Assembly: GCF_049532965.1 (NCBI RefSeq)
Contig: NZ_CP186694.1
Location: forward strand, 2,604,001 to 2,668,000
Origin: Roseateles sp049532965
Lineage (GTDB): Bacteria > Pseudomonadota > Gammaproteobacteria > Burkholderiales > Burkholderiaceae_C
Direction: 5' to 3'
Length of the DNA: 64,000 nucleotides
Position numbers and translations under genes: made by a program. The notes beneath the pieces are model-generated. The model saw nothing but the letters and a program-made list of their open reading frames with translations. It ran no database searches and was not told where the DNA came from. How positions within the stretch are numbered: position 1 is the stretch's first letter; every line of letters starts with the position of its first letter. Shown here piece after piece: positions 9,555-18,852 of this stretch.

Positions 9555-10616
9555 ATGACGCAGGCGAGGACGACACCGACAGGCGTGCGCCTGCGGTCGT
9601 GGATCCGGAAGGAGGGGTTTCTGCTGGCGCTGGTGGGTGCGGTCGCGCTGGCGAGCGCATGGCCGGACCTGGGCCGCAGCGGCGGGCTGTTGCGGCTGGA
9701 GACCGTCAGCAACTGGGGCGTCGCGCTCGTGTTCTTCCTGACCGGCCTGGGGCTTTCCACGGCAGCGCTGCGGGACGGCGCCCTGAAGTGGCGCGTCCAC
9801 CTGCTGGTCCAGCTCAGCACCTATGCGCTGTTCCCGCTGCTGTGGTGGGGCTTCACCGCGCTGCTGGGCCGCTGGCTGCCACCTGATCTGGCGCTCGGAT
9901 TCGCCTACCTGTGCGCGCTGCCGTCGACGATTTCTTCCTCCGTCGCGTTGACGGTGCTCGCCAAGGGCAACGTGCCTGCGGCCATCTTCAACGCCAGCGC
10001 GTCCAGCCTACTCGGCATCGTGCTGACGCCGTTGCTCGTCACGCTGATGGCCGGTACCAGCGGCGCGACACTGCCGCTTGGCGAAGCGGTCTGGAAGCTG
10101 ACGCAGTTGCTGTTGCTGCCGCTCGTCGCCGGCCAGTTGCTGCGGCCGCTGCTGCTGGGCTTCCACACGCGGCACAAGGCGCGCCTGTCGCTGGTCGACC
10201 GCTGGGTGATCATCCTGCTGGTGCTGTCGGCGTTCAGCGATTCGGTGGCGTCCGGCCTGTGGCGCGATCACGGCGCGGAGCTGCTGATCAAGGCCGCCGT
10301 AGGGGCGGCGCTGTTCCTGGGCGTCGTCGTCGTGCTGAGCCGCGCCGCGGCGCGGGCGATGGGGATGCCGGTGGAGGACGAGATCGCCGCCGTGTTCTGC
10401 GGCTCCAAGAAGACACTGGCCTCCGGCGTGCCGATGGCCAAGCTGCTGTTCGGCACGCACCCGGCGGTGGGCGTGATCGTCCTGCCGATCATGTTCTATC
10501 ACCAGCTGCAGTTGATCCTGTGCTCCTGGCTCGCGCAGCGCTACGCTGCCCGGCCGGACGTCCGTGATGATGTCCGTGATGGCGGCCGTGATGGCGCGCC
10601 CTCGGCGCGAGCCTAA
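9555..10616 (+). CDS. bile acid:sodium symporter (SBF-like) family membrane carrier
   Basis: This 353-residue inner-membrane protein has about nine hydrophobic segments. The segments SALPSTISSSVALTVLAKGNVPAAIFNASASSLLG and VFCGSKKTLASGVPMAKLLFG match the SBF-like (YfeH/RCH1-type) branch of the bile-acid:sodium symporter superfamily, whose members move organic anions or calcium-related ions with sodium. The start at MTQARTTP is preceded by GGAGG at a good distance. The extreme C-terminus is a short Asp/Arg-rich tail made by a 12-base tandem repeat. The substrate is not predictable. It is monocistronic, followed 82 bases later by metG. Confidence 0.85.
   Translation: MTQARTTPTGVRLRSWIRKEGFLLALVGAVALASAWPDLGRSGGLLRLETVSNWGVALVFFLTGLGLSTAALRDGALKWRVHLLVQLSTYALFPLLWWGFTALLGRWLPPDLALGFAYLCALPSTISSSVALTVLAKGNVPAAIFNASASSLLGIVLTPLLVTLMAGTSGATLPLGEAVWKLTQLLLLPLVAGQLLRPLLLGFHTRHKARLSLVDRWVIILLVLSAFSDSVASGLWRDHGAELLIKAAVGAALFLGVVVVLSRAAARAMGMPVEDEIAAVFCGSKKTLASGVPMAKLLFGTHPAVGVIVLPIMFYHQLQLILCSWLAQRYAARPDVRDDVRDGGRDGAPSARA
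10560..10595 (+). repeat. three tandem 12-bp repeats in the 3' end of the SBF carrier
   Basis: Copies GTCCGTGATGAT, GTCCGTGATGGC and GGCCGTGATGGC lie head to tail and encode the tail VRDDVRDGGRDG. The period is a multiple of three, so copy-number change alters only tail length. Confidence 0.8.
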
Positions 10617-10698
10617 AATCGCCGGCTCCCCCGCACGCGACCGCACCGCCCATCCAGGCTCCGGGCAGGCCGGGGACCACCGCAGCCCTCATCGCGCC

Positions 10699-12744
10699 AT
10701 GACACGCAAGCTCTTCGTCACCACCGCCCTCCCCTACGCCAATGCGAACTTCCACATTGGCCACATCATGGAGTACACCCAGGCCGACATCTGGGTGCGC
10801 TTCCAGCGGATGACGGGCAGCGAGGTGCACTTCGTCTGCGCCGATGACGCGCATGGCGCGCCGATCATGATCGCGGCCGAGAAGGCCGGGAAGAGCCCGC
10901 AGCAGTTCGTGGCCGACATCGCCGCGGGCCGCCGGCAGTACCTGGACGGCTTCCACATCAGCTTCGACAACTGGCACTCCACCGACGGCGCGGAGAACCA
11001 CGAGCTGTCCAAGGAGATCTACAAGGCGCTGCGCGCCAACGAGCTGATCTCGGTGAAGACCATCGAGCAGTTCTTCGATCCGCAGAAGTCGATGTTCCTG
11101 CCCGACCGCTTCATCAAGGGCGAATGCCCCAAGTGCGGCGCCAAGGACCAGTACGGCGATTCCTGCGAAGTCTGCGGCGCGGTCTACACGCCCACGGAGC
11201 TGAAGAATCCGTTCTCGGTGCTCACCGGCGCGACGCCGGTGATGAAGAGCTCGGAGCACTATTTCTTCAAGCTGTCCGACCCGCGCTGCGTCGAGTTCCT
11301 CGAGCAGTGGACGCAGACGCCGGGCCGCCTGCAGCCGGAGGTGCTGAACAAGATCAAGGAGTGGTTCGCCAAGGACGAGGACGGCAACGGCGGCCTCGGG
11401 GACTGGGACATCAGCCGCGATGCGCCGTACTTCGGCATCGAGATCCCGGATGCGCCGGGCAAGTACTTCTACGTGTGGCTGGATGCGCCGATCGGCTACC
11501 TGGCCTCGCTGAAGAACTACTTCGGCAAGACGGGCCGCGACTTCGAGGCCTTCGTGAAGGACGAGTCGACGGAGCAGATCCACTTCATCGGCAAGGACAT
11601 CACCTACTTCCACACGCTGTTCTGGCCGGCGATGCTGCACTTCAGCGGCCGCAAGACGCCCAACCATGTGTTCGTGCACGGCTTCCTGACCGTCAACGGC
11701 GGCGAGAAGATGTCCAAGAGCCGCGGCACCGGCCTGGATCCGCTGAAGTACCTGTCGCTGGGCATGAATGCCGAATGGCTGCGCTACTACCTGGCCGCCA
11801 AGCTCAACGGCAAGGTCGAGGACGTGGACTTCAACCCCGAGGACTTCGTCGCCCGCGTCAACTCGGACCTGGTCGGCAAGTACATCAACATCGCCAGCCG
11901 CGCGGCGGGCTTCCTGGCCAAGCGCTTCGACGGCCAGCTGTCAGCCGATGTGGGCGTCGAGGGGCTGGCCCTGCTCGACGGCCTGCGCGCGCACAAGGCG
12001 ACGATCGCCGAGTTGTACGAGACCCGCGAGTTCGGCAAGGCGCTGCGCGAGATCATGCTGCTGGCGGACCGCGTCAACGAGTACGTCGACCAGAACAAGC
12101 CCTGGGAACTGGCCAAGCAGGCCGGCAAGGACCAGGTGCTGCAGGACGTCTGCACGGTGTGCATCGAGGCGTTCCGGCTGCTGTCGATCTACCTCAAGCC
12201 GGTGCTGCCCGCGCTGGTGGCCAAGGTCGAGACCTTCCTGCAGGTGGCGCCGATGAGCTTCGCCGACGCGGACCGGATGCTCGGGGCGCACAAGATCGGC
12301 GTCTATGAGCACCTGATGCAGCGCGTCGATCCGAAGATGCTGGAGGCGTTGTTCGAGCCGCCGGCACCGCCCAAGGCCGTGCCGGGCGGCGAGGAACTCG
12401 CACCCGAGATCAAGATCGACGATTTCGCCAAGGTGGACCTGCGCATCGCGAAGATCGTCAGGGCCGAGACCGTCGAAGGCTCCGACAAGCTGCTGCGCCT
12501 GACGCTGGACGTCGGCGAGGGGCGGCTGCGCAACGTCTTCAGCGGCATCCGCAGCGCGTATCAGCCCGAGCAGCTCGAGGGCAAGCTGACGGTGATGGTG
12601 GCGAACCTGGCGCCGCGCAAGATGAAGTTCGGCGTGTCCGAGGGCATGGTGCTCGCCGCCAGCCATGCGGACGAGCAGGCGCATCCCGGCATCTTCGTGC
12701 TGGAGCCCTTCCCGGGCGCCCAGCCCGGCATGCGGGTGCGCTGA
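10699..12744 (+). CDS. metG: methionyl-tRNA synthetase
   Basis: This 681-residue cytoplasmic class I aminoacyl-tRNA synthetase charges tRNA(Met) with methionine. HIGH is at residues 19-22 and KMSKS at 337-341. A zinc knuckle (CPKCGAKDQYGDSCEVC) marks the MetG1 type. The C-terminal ~105 residues (FAKVDLRIAKIVRAETVEGSDKLL) are the EMAP/Trbp111-like tRNA-binding and dimerisation domain. The start was chosen at MTRKLFVTTALPYANA, the conserved N-terminus; an upstream in-frame extension is not conserved-looking. Confidence 0.99.
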   Translation: MTRKLFVTTALPYANANFHIGHIMEYTQADIWVRFQRMTGSEVHFVCADDAHGAPIMIAAEKAGKSPQQFVADIAAGRRQYLDGFHISFDNWHSTDGAENHELSKEIYKALRANELISVKTIEQFFDPQKSMFLPDRFIKGECPKCGAKDQYGDSCEVCGAVYTPTELKNPFSVLTGATPVMKSSEHYFFKLSDPRCVEFLEQWTQTPGRLQPEVLNKIKEWFAKDEDGNGGLGDWDISRDAPYFGIEIPDAPGKYFYVWLDAPIGYLASLKNYFGKTGRDFEAFVKDESTEQIHFIGKDITYFHTLFWPAMLHFSGRKTPNHVFVHGFLTVNGGEKMSKSRGTGLDPLKYLSLGMNAEWLRYYLAAKLNGKVEDVDFNPEDFVARVNSDLVGKYINIASRAAGFLAKRFDGQLSADVGVEGLALLDGLRAHKATIAELYETREFGKALREIMLLADRVNEYVDQNKPWELAKQAGKDQVLQDVCTVCIEAFRLLSIYLKPVLPALVAKVETFLQVAPMSFADADRMLGAHKIGVYEHLMQRVDPKMLEALFEPPAPPKAVPGGEELAPEIKIDDFAKVDLRIAKIVRAETVEGSDKLLRLTLDVGEGRLRNVFSGIRSAYQPEQLEGKLTVMVANLAPRKMKFGVSEGMVLAASHADEQAHPGIFVLEPFPGAQPGMRVR

Positions 12745-12814
12745 GCACGAAAGTTGCTGGAAACCACCGCCTAGAATCCGCCCCCAGTTTTCGAACCTCG
12801 ATCAAGAGACGACC

Positions 12815-13018
12815 ATGCCGCTGTTCTGGAAGAAATACGAATCCGAAGTCACGCAGTTCATCAACGAGCTGAAGGCCAAGAAGCCGACGCTGGAAGCCGA
12901 GCAACGCGCCGGCCGCGCGCTGCTGTGGGACCGCGAGCAGGACCGCCAGGCGCAAGCCGGCTACAGCACGGCCCGCGTGCCGCAGCAGCCCTACGTCTAC
13001 CAGACCAAGTCCGAGTAA
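12815..13018 (+). CDS. DUF3460 family small protein
   Basis: This 67-residue basic/acidic soluble protein begins MPLFWKKYESEVTQFINELKAKKP. By recognition it belongs to DUF3460, a small family typical of Burkholderiales and often found next to scpA. The function is unknown. It has no membrane segment and no cysteine, and ends in a Tyr/Gln-rich tail. It sits 70 bases after metG and 43 bases before scpA, so co-transcription with scpA is likely. Confidence 0.85.
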   Translation: MPLFWKKYESEVTQFINELKAKKPTLEAEQRAGRALLWDREQDRQAQAGYSTARVPQQPYVYQTKSE

Positions 13019-13061
13019 GACGCACGGGCCGCTGCCCCCCGCGCTTGACCGACGATCCCGC

Positions 13062-13937
13062 GTGAGCAACGCCGAGGAGTCCCGCGACACAGCCCTGACG
13101 CTGCCGGACGAGCCGGCGGATCAGGGCAGCGACGCTTCGACGCCGGAAACCGTCGACCACATCGCCGTCGCGCGGCTGTATGGCGAGCCGCTGTTCGCGC
13201 TGCCGCAGGACCTCTACATCCCGCCGGACGCGCTGGAGGTCTTCCTGGAAGCGTTCCAGGGGCCGCTGGACCTGTTGCTCTACCTGATCCGCAAGCAGAA
13301 CTTCAACATCCTCGACATTCCGCTGGCCGAGGTGACGAAGCAGTACCTGAGCTACGTCGAGCAACTGCGCAAGCACAACCTCGAGCTCGCCAGCGAGTAC
13401 CTGCTGATGGCGGCGATGCTGATCGAGATCAAGTCGCGGATGCTGCTACCGCCGAAGAAGACCGACGACGGCGCCGAGCCCGAGGACCCCCGCGCGGAAC
13501 TGGTCCGCCGGCTGCTCGAGTACGAACAGATGAAGCAGGCCGCCTTGCGGCTGGACCAGATGCCGGTGCTGGGGCGCGACTTCCTCAGAGCGCAGATCCA
13601 CATCGAGCAGTCCCTGGCGCCGCGGCTGCCGGACGTCCACGTCGACGACCTGCGGGCGGCCTGGGCCGAACTGATGCGCCGAGCCAAGCTCAACCAGCAT
13701 CACAAGATCTCGCGCGAGCAACTCTCCGTGCGCGAGTACATGTCCCACCTGCTGCGCAAGCTGCAAGGGCAACGGTTCGTGGAGTTCGAAGATCTGTTCG
13801 AACTTGATCGAGGGCCCCAGGTCCTGGTCGTGTCCTTCATCGCGATGCTCGAACTGGCGCGGGAGCGCCTGGTCGAGATCACACAGGCCGAGGCCTTCGC
13901 GCCGATCTACGTGCGGTTGGCTTATTCGCCGTCTTGA
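13062..13937 (+). CDS. scpA: segregation and condensation protein A
   Basis: This 291-residue kleisin subunit of the Smc-ScpAB condensin complex acts in chromosome compaction and segregation. The N-terminal signature FQGPLDLLLYLIRKQNFNILDIPLAEVTKQYL (about residues 68-100) is diagnostic. The C-terminal winged-helix part contains VREYMSHLLRKLQ and FIAMLELARERLVEITQ. It starts at GTG 13062 with about 50 extra N-terminal residues of low complexity. scpB is not adjacent. The end faces a convergent response-regulator gene; a hairpin GCTGACC...GGTCAGC spans the gap and may terminate both. Confidence 0.96.
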   Translation: MSNAEESRDTALTLPDEPADQGSDASTPETVDHIAVARLYGEPLFALPQDLYIPPDALEVFLEAFQGPLDLLLYLIRKQNFNILDIPLAEVTKQYLSYVEQLRKHNLELASEYLLMAAMLIEIKSRMLLPPKKTDDGAEPEDPRAELVRRLLEYEQMKQAALRLDQMPVLGRDFLRAQIHIEQSLAPRLPDVHVDDLRAAWAELMRRAKLNQHHKISREQLSVREYMSHLLRKLQGQRFVEFEDLFELDRGPQVLVVSFIAMLELARERLVEITQAEAFAPIYVRLAYSPS

Positions 13938-14003
13938 TGCGCAGACTCGGGGGCCCTGCGGGCACCGAGCGAGCGCCGGGCGCTGCTGACCGCCAGTGCC
14001 CGG

Positions 14004-14753
14004 TCAGCGGAAGGTGGTGAACGCGGCGTTCGGTTGCCGCTGGACCATCTGGCCGACCGCCAGCACCGCCTGTGTGCGGGAGCTGACCCCCAGCGCCTTC
14101 AGCACTGCGGCGACATGGTCCTTGATCGTCTCCACCGACACGCCCAGTTCACGGGCAATGATCTTGTTGGGCTTGCCCTGCAGCAACAGCGCCAGGACAT
14201 CCGTCTGGCGAGGGGTGAGCTGCAGGCTTTCGAGTCCGGCGGTGGTCTGGTAACCCGCCTGGCTGGCCAGCGCCTGCACCTGTTGCAGCTTGGCGCTGCC
14301 CGGACCGGCGCTCTCCACGACCGCCACCGGCTCCGGTTCGGGCGCGGCGTCCGAGCCCAGCGACATCGGCGGCACGTAGATGCCCCCGGACATCACCAGC
14401 TTCAGCGCCTGGGCCAGCACGTCGTTGCTGGTGCGCTTCGGGATGAAGCCCATCGCCCCCTGGTCGATCGCGCGGATCACGTCGCTCGCCCGGTCGGAGG
14501 CCGAGATCACCACCACCGGCAGCGACGGATATTGGGAGCGGAACTCTTCCAGCACATCGAAGCCGCTGGCATCGCCCAGGTTCAGGTCCAGCAGCACCAG
14601 GTCGAAGTCCTGACGCGCCTTGAGCGTTTCTCGCGCCGATGACGCGCTGTCGGCGCCCAGCACCTGCACGTCTTCTCCCAGACCTTGAATCACAGTCTGG
14701 AGCGCGGCCAGGATCAGCGGGTGGTCGTCGATCAGCAAAACCCTCACGGGCAA
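14004..14753 (-). CDS. LuxR/NarL-family response regulator
   Basis: This two-component transcription factor has a receiver domain (residues 1-120, acidic pair DD9-10, phospho-acceptor Asp56 in LVLLDLNLGDASG, Ser at PVVVISASD). A linker of about 60 residues follows, then a C-terminal LuxR helix-turn-helix (LQLTPRQTDVLALLLQGKPNKIIARELGVSVETIKDHVAAVLKALG). Its kinase is not adjacent; the nearest gene upstream is a MaoC dehydratase. It is similar to orphan NarL-type regulators of Burkholderiales. Regulated genes are unknown. Confidence 0.93.
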   Translation of the reverse strand: MPVRVLLIDDHPLILAALQTVIQGLGEDVQVLGADSASSARETLKARQDFDLVLLDLNLGDASGFDVLEEFRSQYPSLPVVVISASDRASDVIRAIDQGAMGFIPKRTSNDVLAQALKLVMSGGIYVPPMSLGSDAAPEPEPVAVVESAGPGSAKLQQVQALASQAGYQTTAGLESLQLTPRQTDVLALLLQGKPNKIIARELGVSVETIKDHVAAVLKALGVSSRTQAVLAVGQMVQRQPNAAFTTFR

Positions 14754-15054
14754 GTCTCCTTGGATGGTCGGACCCCGACGGCAGGCCCCCTGGCCGCTCG
14801 CCGCCCCGAATCACGTTCGAACTAGGGCGCGATCATAGGCGCGGCACACGCGCCGGGCACTCCCCCTTACGGTGGCGTCGAGACTCGCGGAAAGTTCTCT
14901 TGGCAAACGAGAAAAATGGTGATCGCCCCGTTGGTTCTGGCTCCCCAAGAGCGATTCACCTCGGTCGGAAAGCTGCAAGCTGCCGTCGAAATGATTCATT
15001 CGCCACTTCGGTGCGATCAGCGCCCAATCGGGACGGCGCAGGTCTCGCGGCCGG
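14754..15054. other. non-coding region upstream of the LuxR-type regulator
   Basis: About 300 bases without a supported gene. On the minus strand there is a -10-like TATGAT (complement of 14832-14837) about 80 bases before the regulator start, without a good -35. A locally A+T-richer stretch follows at 14890-15010. Confidence 0.45.
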
Positions 15055-15507
15055 TCAGCGCATCTGGCGCGTGAGCGATTCGGCGATGCAGACCGGTTTG
15101 CCGCCGGCCTCGCGCTCCACCGTTACCTCGACCATCATCTGGACGCCGCCTTCGATGGCCTCCAGCCGCTTGAGCACGAACCGTCCTCGCAGGCGGCTGC
15201 CGGCGGGCACCGGAGCTGGGAAGCGCACGCGGTCCAGCCCGTAGTTGATGCCCATGCGGACTTCCCTCACCCGGAAGGCGGTCTCGTAGAAGCGCGGCAG
15301 CAGGCTGAGCGTCAGGAAGCCATGCGCGATGGTGGTGCCGAAGGGGCCGTCGGCAGCGCGGGCCGGGTCGGTGTGGATCCATTGCTGGTCCTCGGTCGCA
15401 TCGGCGAAGGCCTGGATCCGCGGCTGATCGACCGCGATCCAGTCGGAGACCCCGATCTCCTGCCCCACCAGCGCGGTCAGGTCCTCCAGCTTCTCGAACA
15501 TCCGCAT
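15055..15507 (-). CDS. MaoC-family (R)-hydratase
   Basis: This 150-residue single hot-dog-fold enzyme probably hydrates trans-2-enoyl-CoA to (R)-3-hydroxyacyl-CoA. The hydratase-2 active-site motif is present as ADATEDQQWIHTDPARA (Asp and His) with the GPFGTTIAHGFLTLSL segment. The start at MRMFEKLEDL is supported by AGGAG eight bases upstream. Such stand-alone MaoC proteins link beta-oxidation with polyhydroxyalkanoate synthesis, or act in other acyl-CoA pathways; the substrate here is open. It lies 104 bases after the parA-like gene on the same strand. Confidence 0.9.
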   Translation of the reverse strand: MRMFEKLEDLTALVGQEIGVSDWIAVDQPRIQAFADATEDQQWIHTDPARAADGPFGTTIAHGFLTLSLLPRFYETAFRVREVRMGINYGLDRVRFPAPVPAGSRLRGRFVLKRLEAIEGGVQMMVEVTVEREAGGKPVCIAESLTRQMR

Positions 15508-15611
15508 CCCGCTCTCCTGGCGCCGTATCGCCTTGTTGCCTTGTTGCCTCGTTGCCTTGCGGCTCCGTTGCCCCTGGCGGCGGCCGCTCGACACAGGCGG
15601 ATGCGGGAGGG

Positions 15612-16238
15612 TCACTCCTTGCCGACCGAGGGCGGCCGCTCCAGCCAGGCGCACAGGCGCTGCCACTGTTCCAGATCGCGGGCCACCCGCCCGGGCGCGA
15701 TGTCCCACAGCGTCAGGCCGCGCGCGGCCAGTTGCACGTAGTTCTGCGTGTCGCGCAACTCCGCCAGCAGCGGCAACTGGAGTTGCTCGATGAACTGGTG
15801 CAGCTGCTGCTGCGACAGCGTGCCGTCTCGCACACGCATCGCCACCAGCGCGATCTCCGGGGACGCATCTTGCAGCTCGCGGACGAAGTCGTATGTCGCC
15901 TGGATGTCAAACAGGCTCGGTTGCAGCGGGACGATCACGCGATCCGCCACCTTGAGCGCCTGCGAGAGCCGCTTGCCGCGCAGGCCGGCCGGCGTGTCCA
16001 GCACCGCGTGCGAGACGCCCTTGGGCGTGCGCAGGTGTTCGGTGGAGGCCAGTTCCCAGCCGCGAATGGCCGGCAGCGCCGCGGGCCGCTGGGCGAGCCA
16101 GCGCGCACTGGACTGCTGCCGGTCGATGTCACCCAGCATGACGGCATGGCCGCGATGGGCGAGGAAGCCCGCGATGTTGCTCGCGAGCGTGCTTTTGCCA
16201 ACGCCGCCCTTCGGGTTGGCCACCAGGATCACCGGCAT
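15612..16238 (-). CDS. orphan ParA-family ATPase
   Basis: This 208-residue P-loop ATPase has the deviant Walker A PKGGVGKST at residues 9-17, Walker A' DIDRQQSS and Walker B-like AVLDTPAGL. It is shorter than chromosomal ParA, lacks an N-terminal DNA-binding extension, and has no parB neighbour, so it is of the single-domain type that positions a cell component (chemoreceptor cluster, carboxysome-like cargo or other) or of unknown role. It starts at MPVILVANP with GAGAGGA upstream. It is divergent from the KefF-like gene with about 60 bases between. Confidence 0.88.
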   Translation of the reverse strand: MPVILVANPKGGVGKSTLASNIAGFLAHRGHAVMLGDIDRQQSSARWLAQRPAALPAIRGWELASTEHLRTPKGVSHAVLDTPAGLRGKRLSQALKVADRVIVPLQPSLFDIQATYDFVRELQDASPEIALVAMRVRDGTLSQQQLHQFIEQLQLPLLAELRDTQNYVQLAARGLTLWDIAPGRVARDLEQWQRLCAWLERPPSVGKE

Positions 16239-16299
16239 GGGTTGTCCTCTCCTCGATGAGGTGCGCGGGATGTTATGCGATACCGCACAATCCGCCGCC

Positions 16300-16956
16300 A
16301 TGACCGCCCCGCCCTCCGGTGCCGCCATCCCGGCGCCCTCCCCGTCGCCCTCGATCCTGATCCTGGCCGCGCATCCCGACCTGGCGCACTCGCGCGTGAC
16401 GCGCGCCATGCTGTCCGCCGCGCACGGCCTGCCCAACGTGCGGGTCCGCGATCTCTACGCGCTCTATCCCGATTACGCGATCGACACGCCCGCCGAGCAG
16501 GAGGCGCTGCGCGACGCGGAGCTGCTGGTGTGGCTGCATCCGATGCACTGGTACGGCATGCCGGCGCTGATGAAGCTCTGGGTGGACGAGGTGCTGAGCG
16601 TCGGCTTCGCCTACGGCCAGACCGGCCACGCGCTGCACGGGAAGGATCTGTGGCTGGTCACCTCGGCGGGCGGTAGCGCCCATTCCTACAGCGCCGAGGG
16701 CTACAACCGTCATCCGGTCGGCGATTTCCTGCTGCCCTATGCGCAGACGGCTGCGCTGTGCGGCATGCGCTTCCTGCCGCCGCTGATCCTGCACGGCGCG
16801 CAGAAGGCGTCGGCCGAGCAGGTGCAGGCCCATGCACAGGCCTTCGTCGAAGGGCTGCACGTGCTGCCCGAGTGGTGCGAGCACCAGCCCGAGCCCGCCC
16901 AGGAGGCGGTCCCCGACGACGAGCGCCCGGTGCGCGAAGAAGGAGAAGCCGTCTGA
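16300..16956 (+). CDS. kefF: KefF-like NAD(P)H oxidoreductase, ancillary to the K+ efflux antiporter
   Basis: This 218-residue flavodoxin-like quinone reductase family protein shows the flavin-binding start ILILAAHPDLAHSRVTRAML, the WLHPMHWYGMPALMKLWVDEVL segment and TSAGGSAHSYSAEGYNRHP. The C-terminus is an acidic tail beyond the domain. Its stop overlaps the next gene's ATG by one base (TGATG), the classical kefF-kefC arrangement in which KefF activates the efflux protein. An earlier in-frame ATG at 16270 would add ten residues; the later one was preferred by domain start. Confidence 0.88.
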   Translation: MTAPPSGAAIPAPSPSPSILILAAHPDLAHSRVTRAMLSAAHGLPNVRVRDLYALYPDYAIDTPAEQEALRDAELLVWLHPMHWYGMPALMKLWVDEVLSVGFAYGQTGHALHGKDLWLVTSAGGSAHSYSAEGYNRHPVGDFLLPYAQTAALCGMRFLPPLILHGAQKASAEQVQAHAQAFVEGLHVLPEWCEHQPEPAQEAVPDDERPVREEGEAV

Positions 16957-18827
16957 TGGATGCCTCTCATGGCAATTGGCTGGTGACACCGCTGGTGTTG
17001 CTGGCGGCGGCGGTGCTGGCGGTGCCGCTGGCGCGGGGGCTCAAGCTGGGCTCGATCCTCGGCTACCTGGTCGCGGGCGTGCTGCTCGGGCCGCAGGTGC
17101 TGGGGCTGATCAGCCAGCCGGCGACGGTGCTGGAAATCGGCGAATTCGGTGTCGTGCTGATGATGTTCCTCGTCGGCCTGGAACTCGAGCCCAAGCGGCT
17201 GTGGGCCATGCGCCGGCCGATCTTCGGCTGGGGCTCGGCGCAGATGCTCGGTTGCGCGGCGCTGCTGCTGATCCCGTCCTTCTTCCTGGATGCCGACTGG
17301 CATGCCGCGGTCATCGCGGCGCTCGGTCTGGCGATGTCGTCGACGGCGGTGGCGCTGGCGGTGCTGGCGGAGAAGAACCTCGGCGGCACGCGCGCGGGCC
17401 AGAGCGTCATCAGCGTCGCGCTGCTGCAGGACATCGCTGCGATCCCGGTGCTGGCGCTGGTGCCCTTGCTTGCCAGCCAGGGACGGCCGGCGGCCGGTCA
17501 TTCGGGCGGGCGCATCTGGCTGGCGCTGGGCGCGCTGGTGCTGATCGTGCTGGGCGGCCGGCTGTTGCTGCGCCCGTTGCTGCGCTGGATTGCGCGCAGC
17601 GGCACGCCGGAGATCTTCACCGCAGCCTCATTGCTGCTGGTGCTGGGTGCGGCGATGCTGATGCAGAAGGTCGGGCTGTCGATGGCGCTGGGCGCATTCG
17701 CTGCCGGCGTGCTGCTCGCCGAAAGCGAGTACCGCCGGGCGCTCGAGGCTGACCTGGAGCCTTTCAAGGGCCTGCTGCTGGGCATGTTCTTCATCGCGGT
17801 CGGCATGGGCCTGGACCTGACGGTGCTGTGGCACAAGCCCTTCGTGGTGCTGGGCCTGCTGGCGGCGCTGTGGCTGTGCAAGGGCCTCGTGCTGGCGGTG
17901 CTGGGGCGGTTGATGGGGTTGCCCAAACCCGAGCGGGCGGTATTCGTCATCCTGCTGGCGCAGGGTGGGGAGTTCGGTTTCGTGGTGTTCCAGCTCGCCG
18001 AGCAGGCGACGCTGCTCGATGCGTCGCAGCGCTCGGTGCTGGTGGCGGCGGTCGCGCTGTCGCTGGCGCTCACGCCGGCGCTGCTCGCGTGGGCGCAGCG
18101 GCGCGCCGGTCAGGTGGAGCGCAAGTCGCCGCATGAGTTGACGGAGCAGCAGGACTCGCAGGTGATCATCGCGGGCTTCGGCCGCTACGGGCAGATCATT
18201 GGCCGGATGCTGTTTGCCAATGGCATTCCGGCGACGGTGCTGGACCATGACGCCGACACCGTCGAATCGCTGCGGCGCTTCGGCTGGCGCGTGTTCTGGG
18301 GCGACGCGACGCGGCTGGAGCTGCTGCGCATCGCCGGTGCCGAGCGTGCGCACGTGCTGGTGCTGGCGGTCGACGACTTCAACCACAGCGTCAAGATCGC
18401 CGAGATTGCACGGCAGCACTTCCCGCATCTGCAGATCGTCGCGCGGGCGCGCAACGTGCAGCACTACTACGCGCTGCGCGAGCTGGGCGTCGAGCAGATC
18501 GAGCGCGAGACACTCGACTCCGCGCTGATGAGCGCGCGCAGCGTGCTGGAGCAACTGGGATGGGGACCGCACGCGGCGCGGCAGATGGCGTGGCGCTTCC
18601 GGCGACACAGCGTCGAGCAGATGGAAGCGATGCGGCCGCACCGGGGCGACCTGGACACGTTGATTGCGATGTCCAAGCGCGGGCGGGAGCAACTGGAAGA
18701 GCGTCTGGCGGCGGAGCGGCGCGCGCTGGCCGATGGCAAGCGCACGAATCCATGGCAGGAGCCGCACCACGCGCCGGGGACGGCGCCGCCGCCATCGGCG
18801 CATCAGCCCCAGGCCGACAAGGCCTGA
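16956..18827 (+). CDS. kefC: glutathione-regulated potassium-efflux system protein (KefB/KefC type)
   Basis: This 623-residue monovalent cation:proton antiporter-2 has about twelve membrane segments (residues 1-385; ILGYLVAGVLLGPQ, GEFGVVLMMFLVGLELEPK, LLAQGGEFGFVVFQ). A cytoplasmic RCK/TrkA-N domain follows (VIIAGFGRYGQIIGRML, Rossmann GxGxxG). It protects against electrophiles by K+ efflux and cytoplasm acidification when gated by glutathione adducts. The start is preceded by AAGGAG. The C-terminal tail is charged and then Pro/Ala-rich. KefB and KefC cannot be separated by sequence alone. Confidence 0.93.
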   Translation: MDASHGNWLVTPLVLLAAAVLAVPLARGLKLGSILGYLVAGVLLGPQVLGLISQPATVLEIGEFGVVLMMFLVGLELEPKRLWAMRRPIFGWGSAQMLGCAALLLIPSFFLDADWHAAVIAALGLAMSSTAVALAVLAEKNLGGTRAGQSVISVALLQDIAAIPVLALVPLLASQGRPAAGHSGGRIWLALGALVLIVLGGRLLLRPLLRWIARSGTPEIFTAASLLLVLGAAMLMQKVGLSMALGAFAAGVLLAESEYRRALEADLEPFKGLLLGMFFIAVGMGLDLTVLWHKPFVVLGLLAALWLCKGLVLAVLGRLMGLPKPERAVFVILLAQGGEFGFVVFQLAEQATLLDASQRSVLVAAVALSLALTPALLAWAQRRAGQVERKSPHELTEQQDSQVIIAGFGRYGQIIGRMLFANGIPATVLDHDADTVESLRRFGWRVFWGDATRLELLRIAGAERAHVLVLAVDDFNHSVKIAEIARQHFPHLQIVARARNVQHYYALRELGVEQIERETLDSALMSARSVLEQLGWGPHAARQMAWRFRRHSVEQMEAMRPHRGDLDTLIAMSKRGREQLEERLAAERRALADGKRTNPWQEPHHAPGTAPPPSAHQPQADKA

Positions 18828-18852
18828 CGGTCGCGGCGAGAATCGCGCTCTT

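Noticed and set aside
15055..16238. ParA plus MaoC as a partition or polyhydroxyalkanoate-granule segregation module
   Set aside because: No parB, phasin or phaC is present; the genes are merely neighbours with a 104-base gap.
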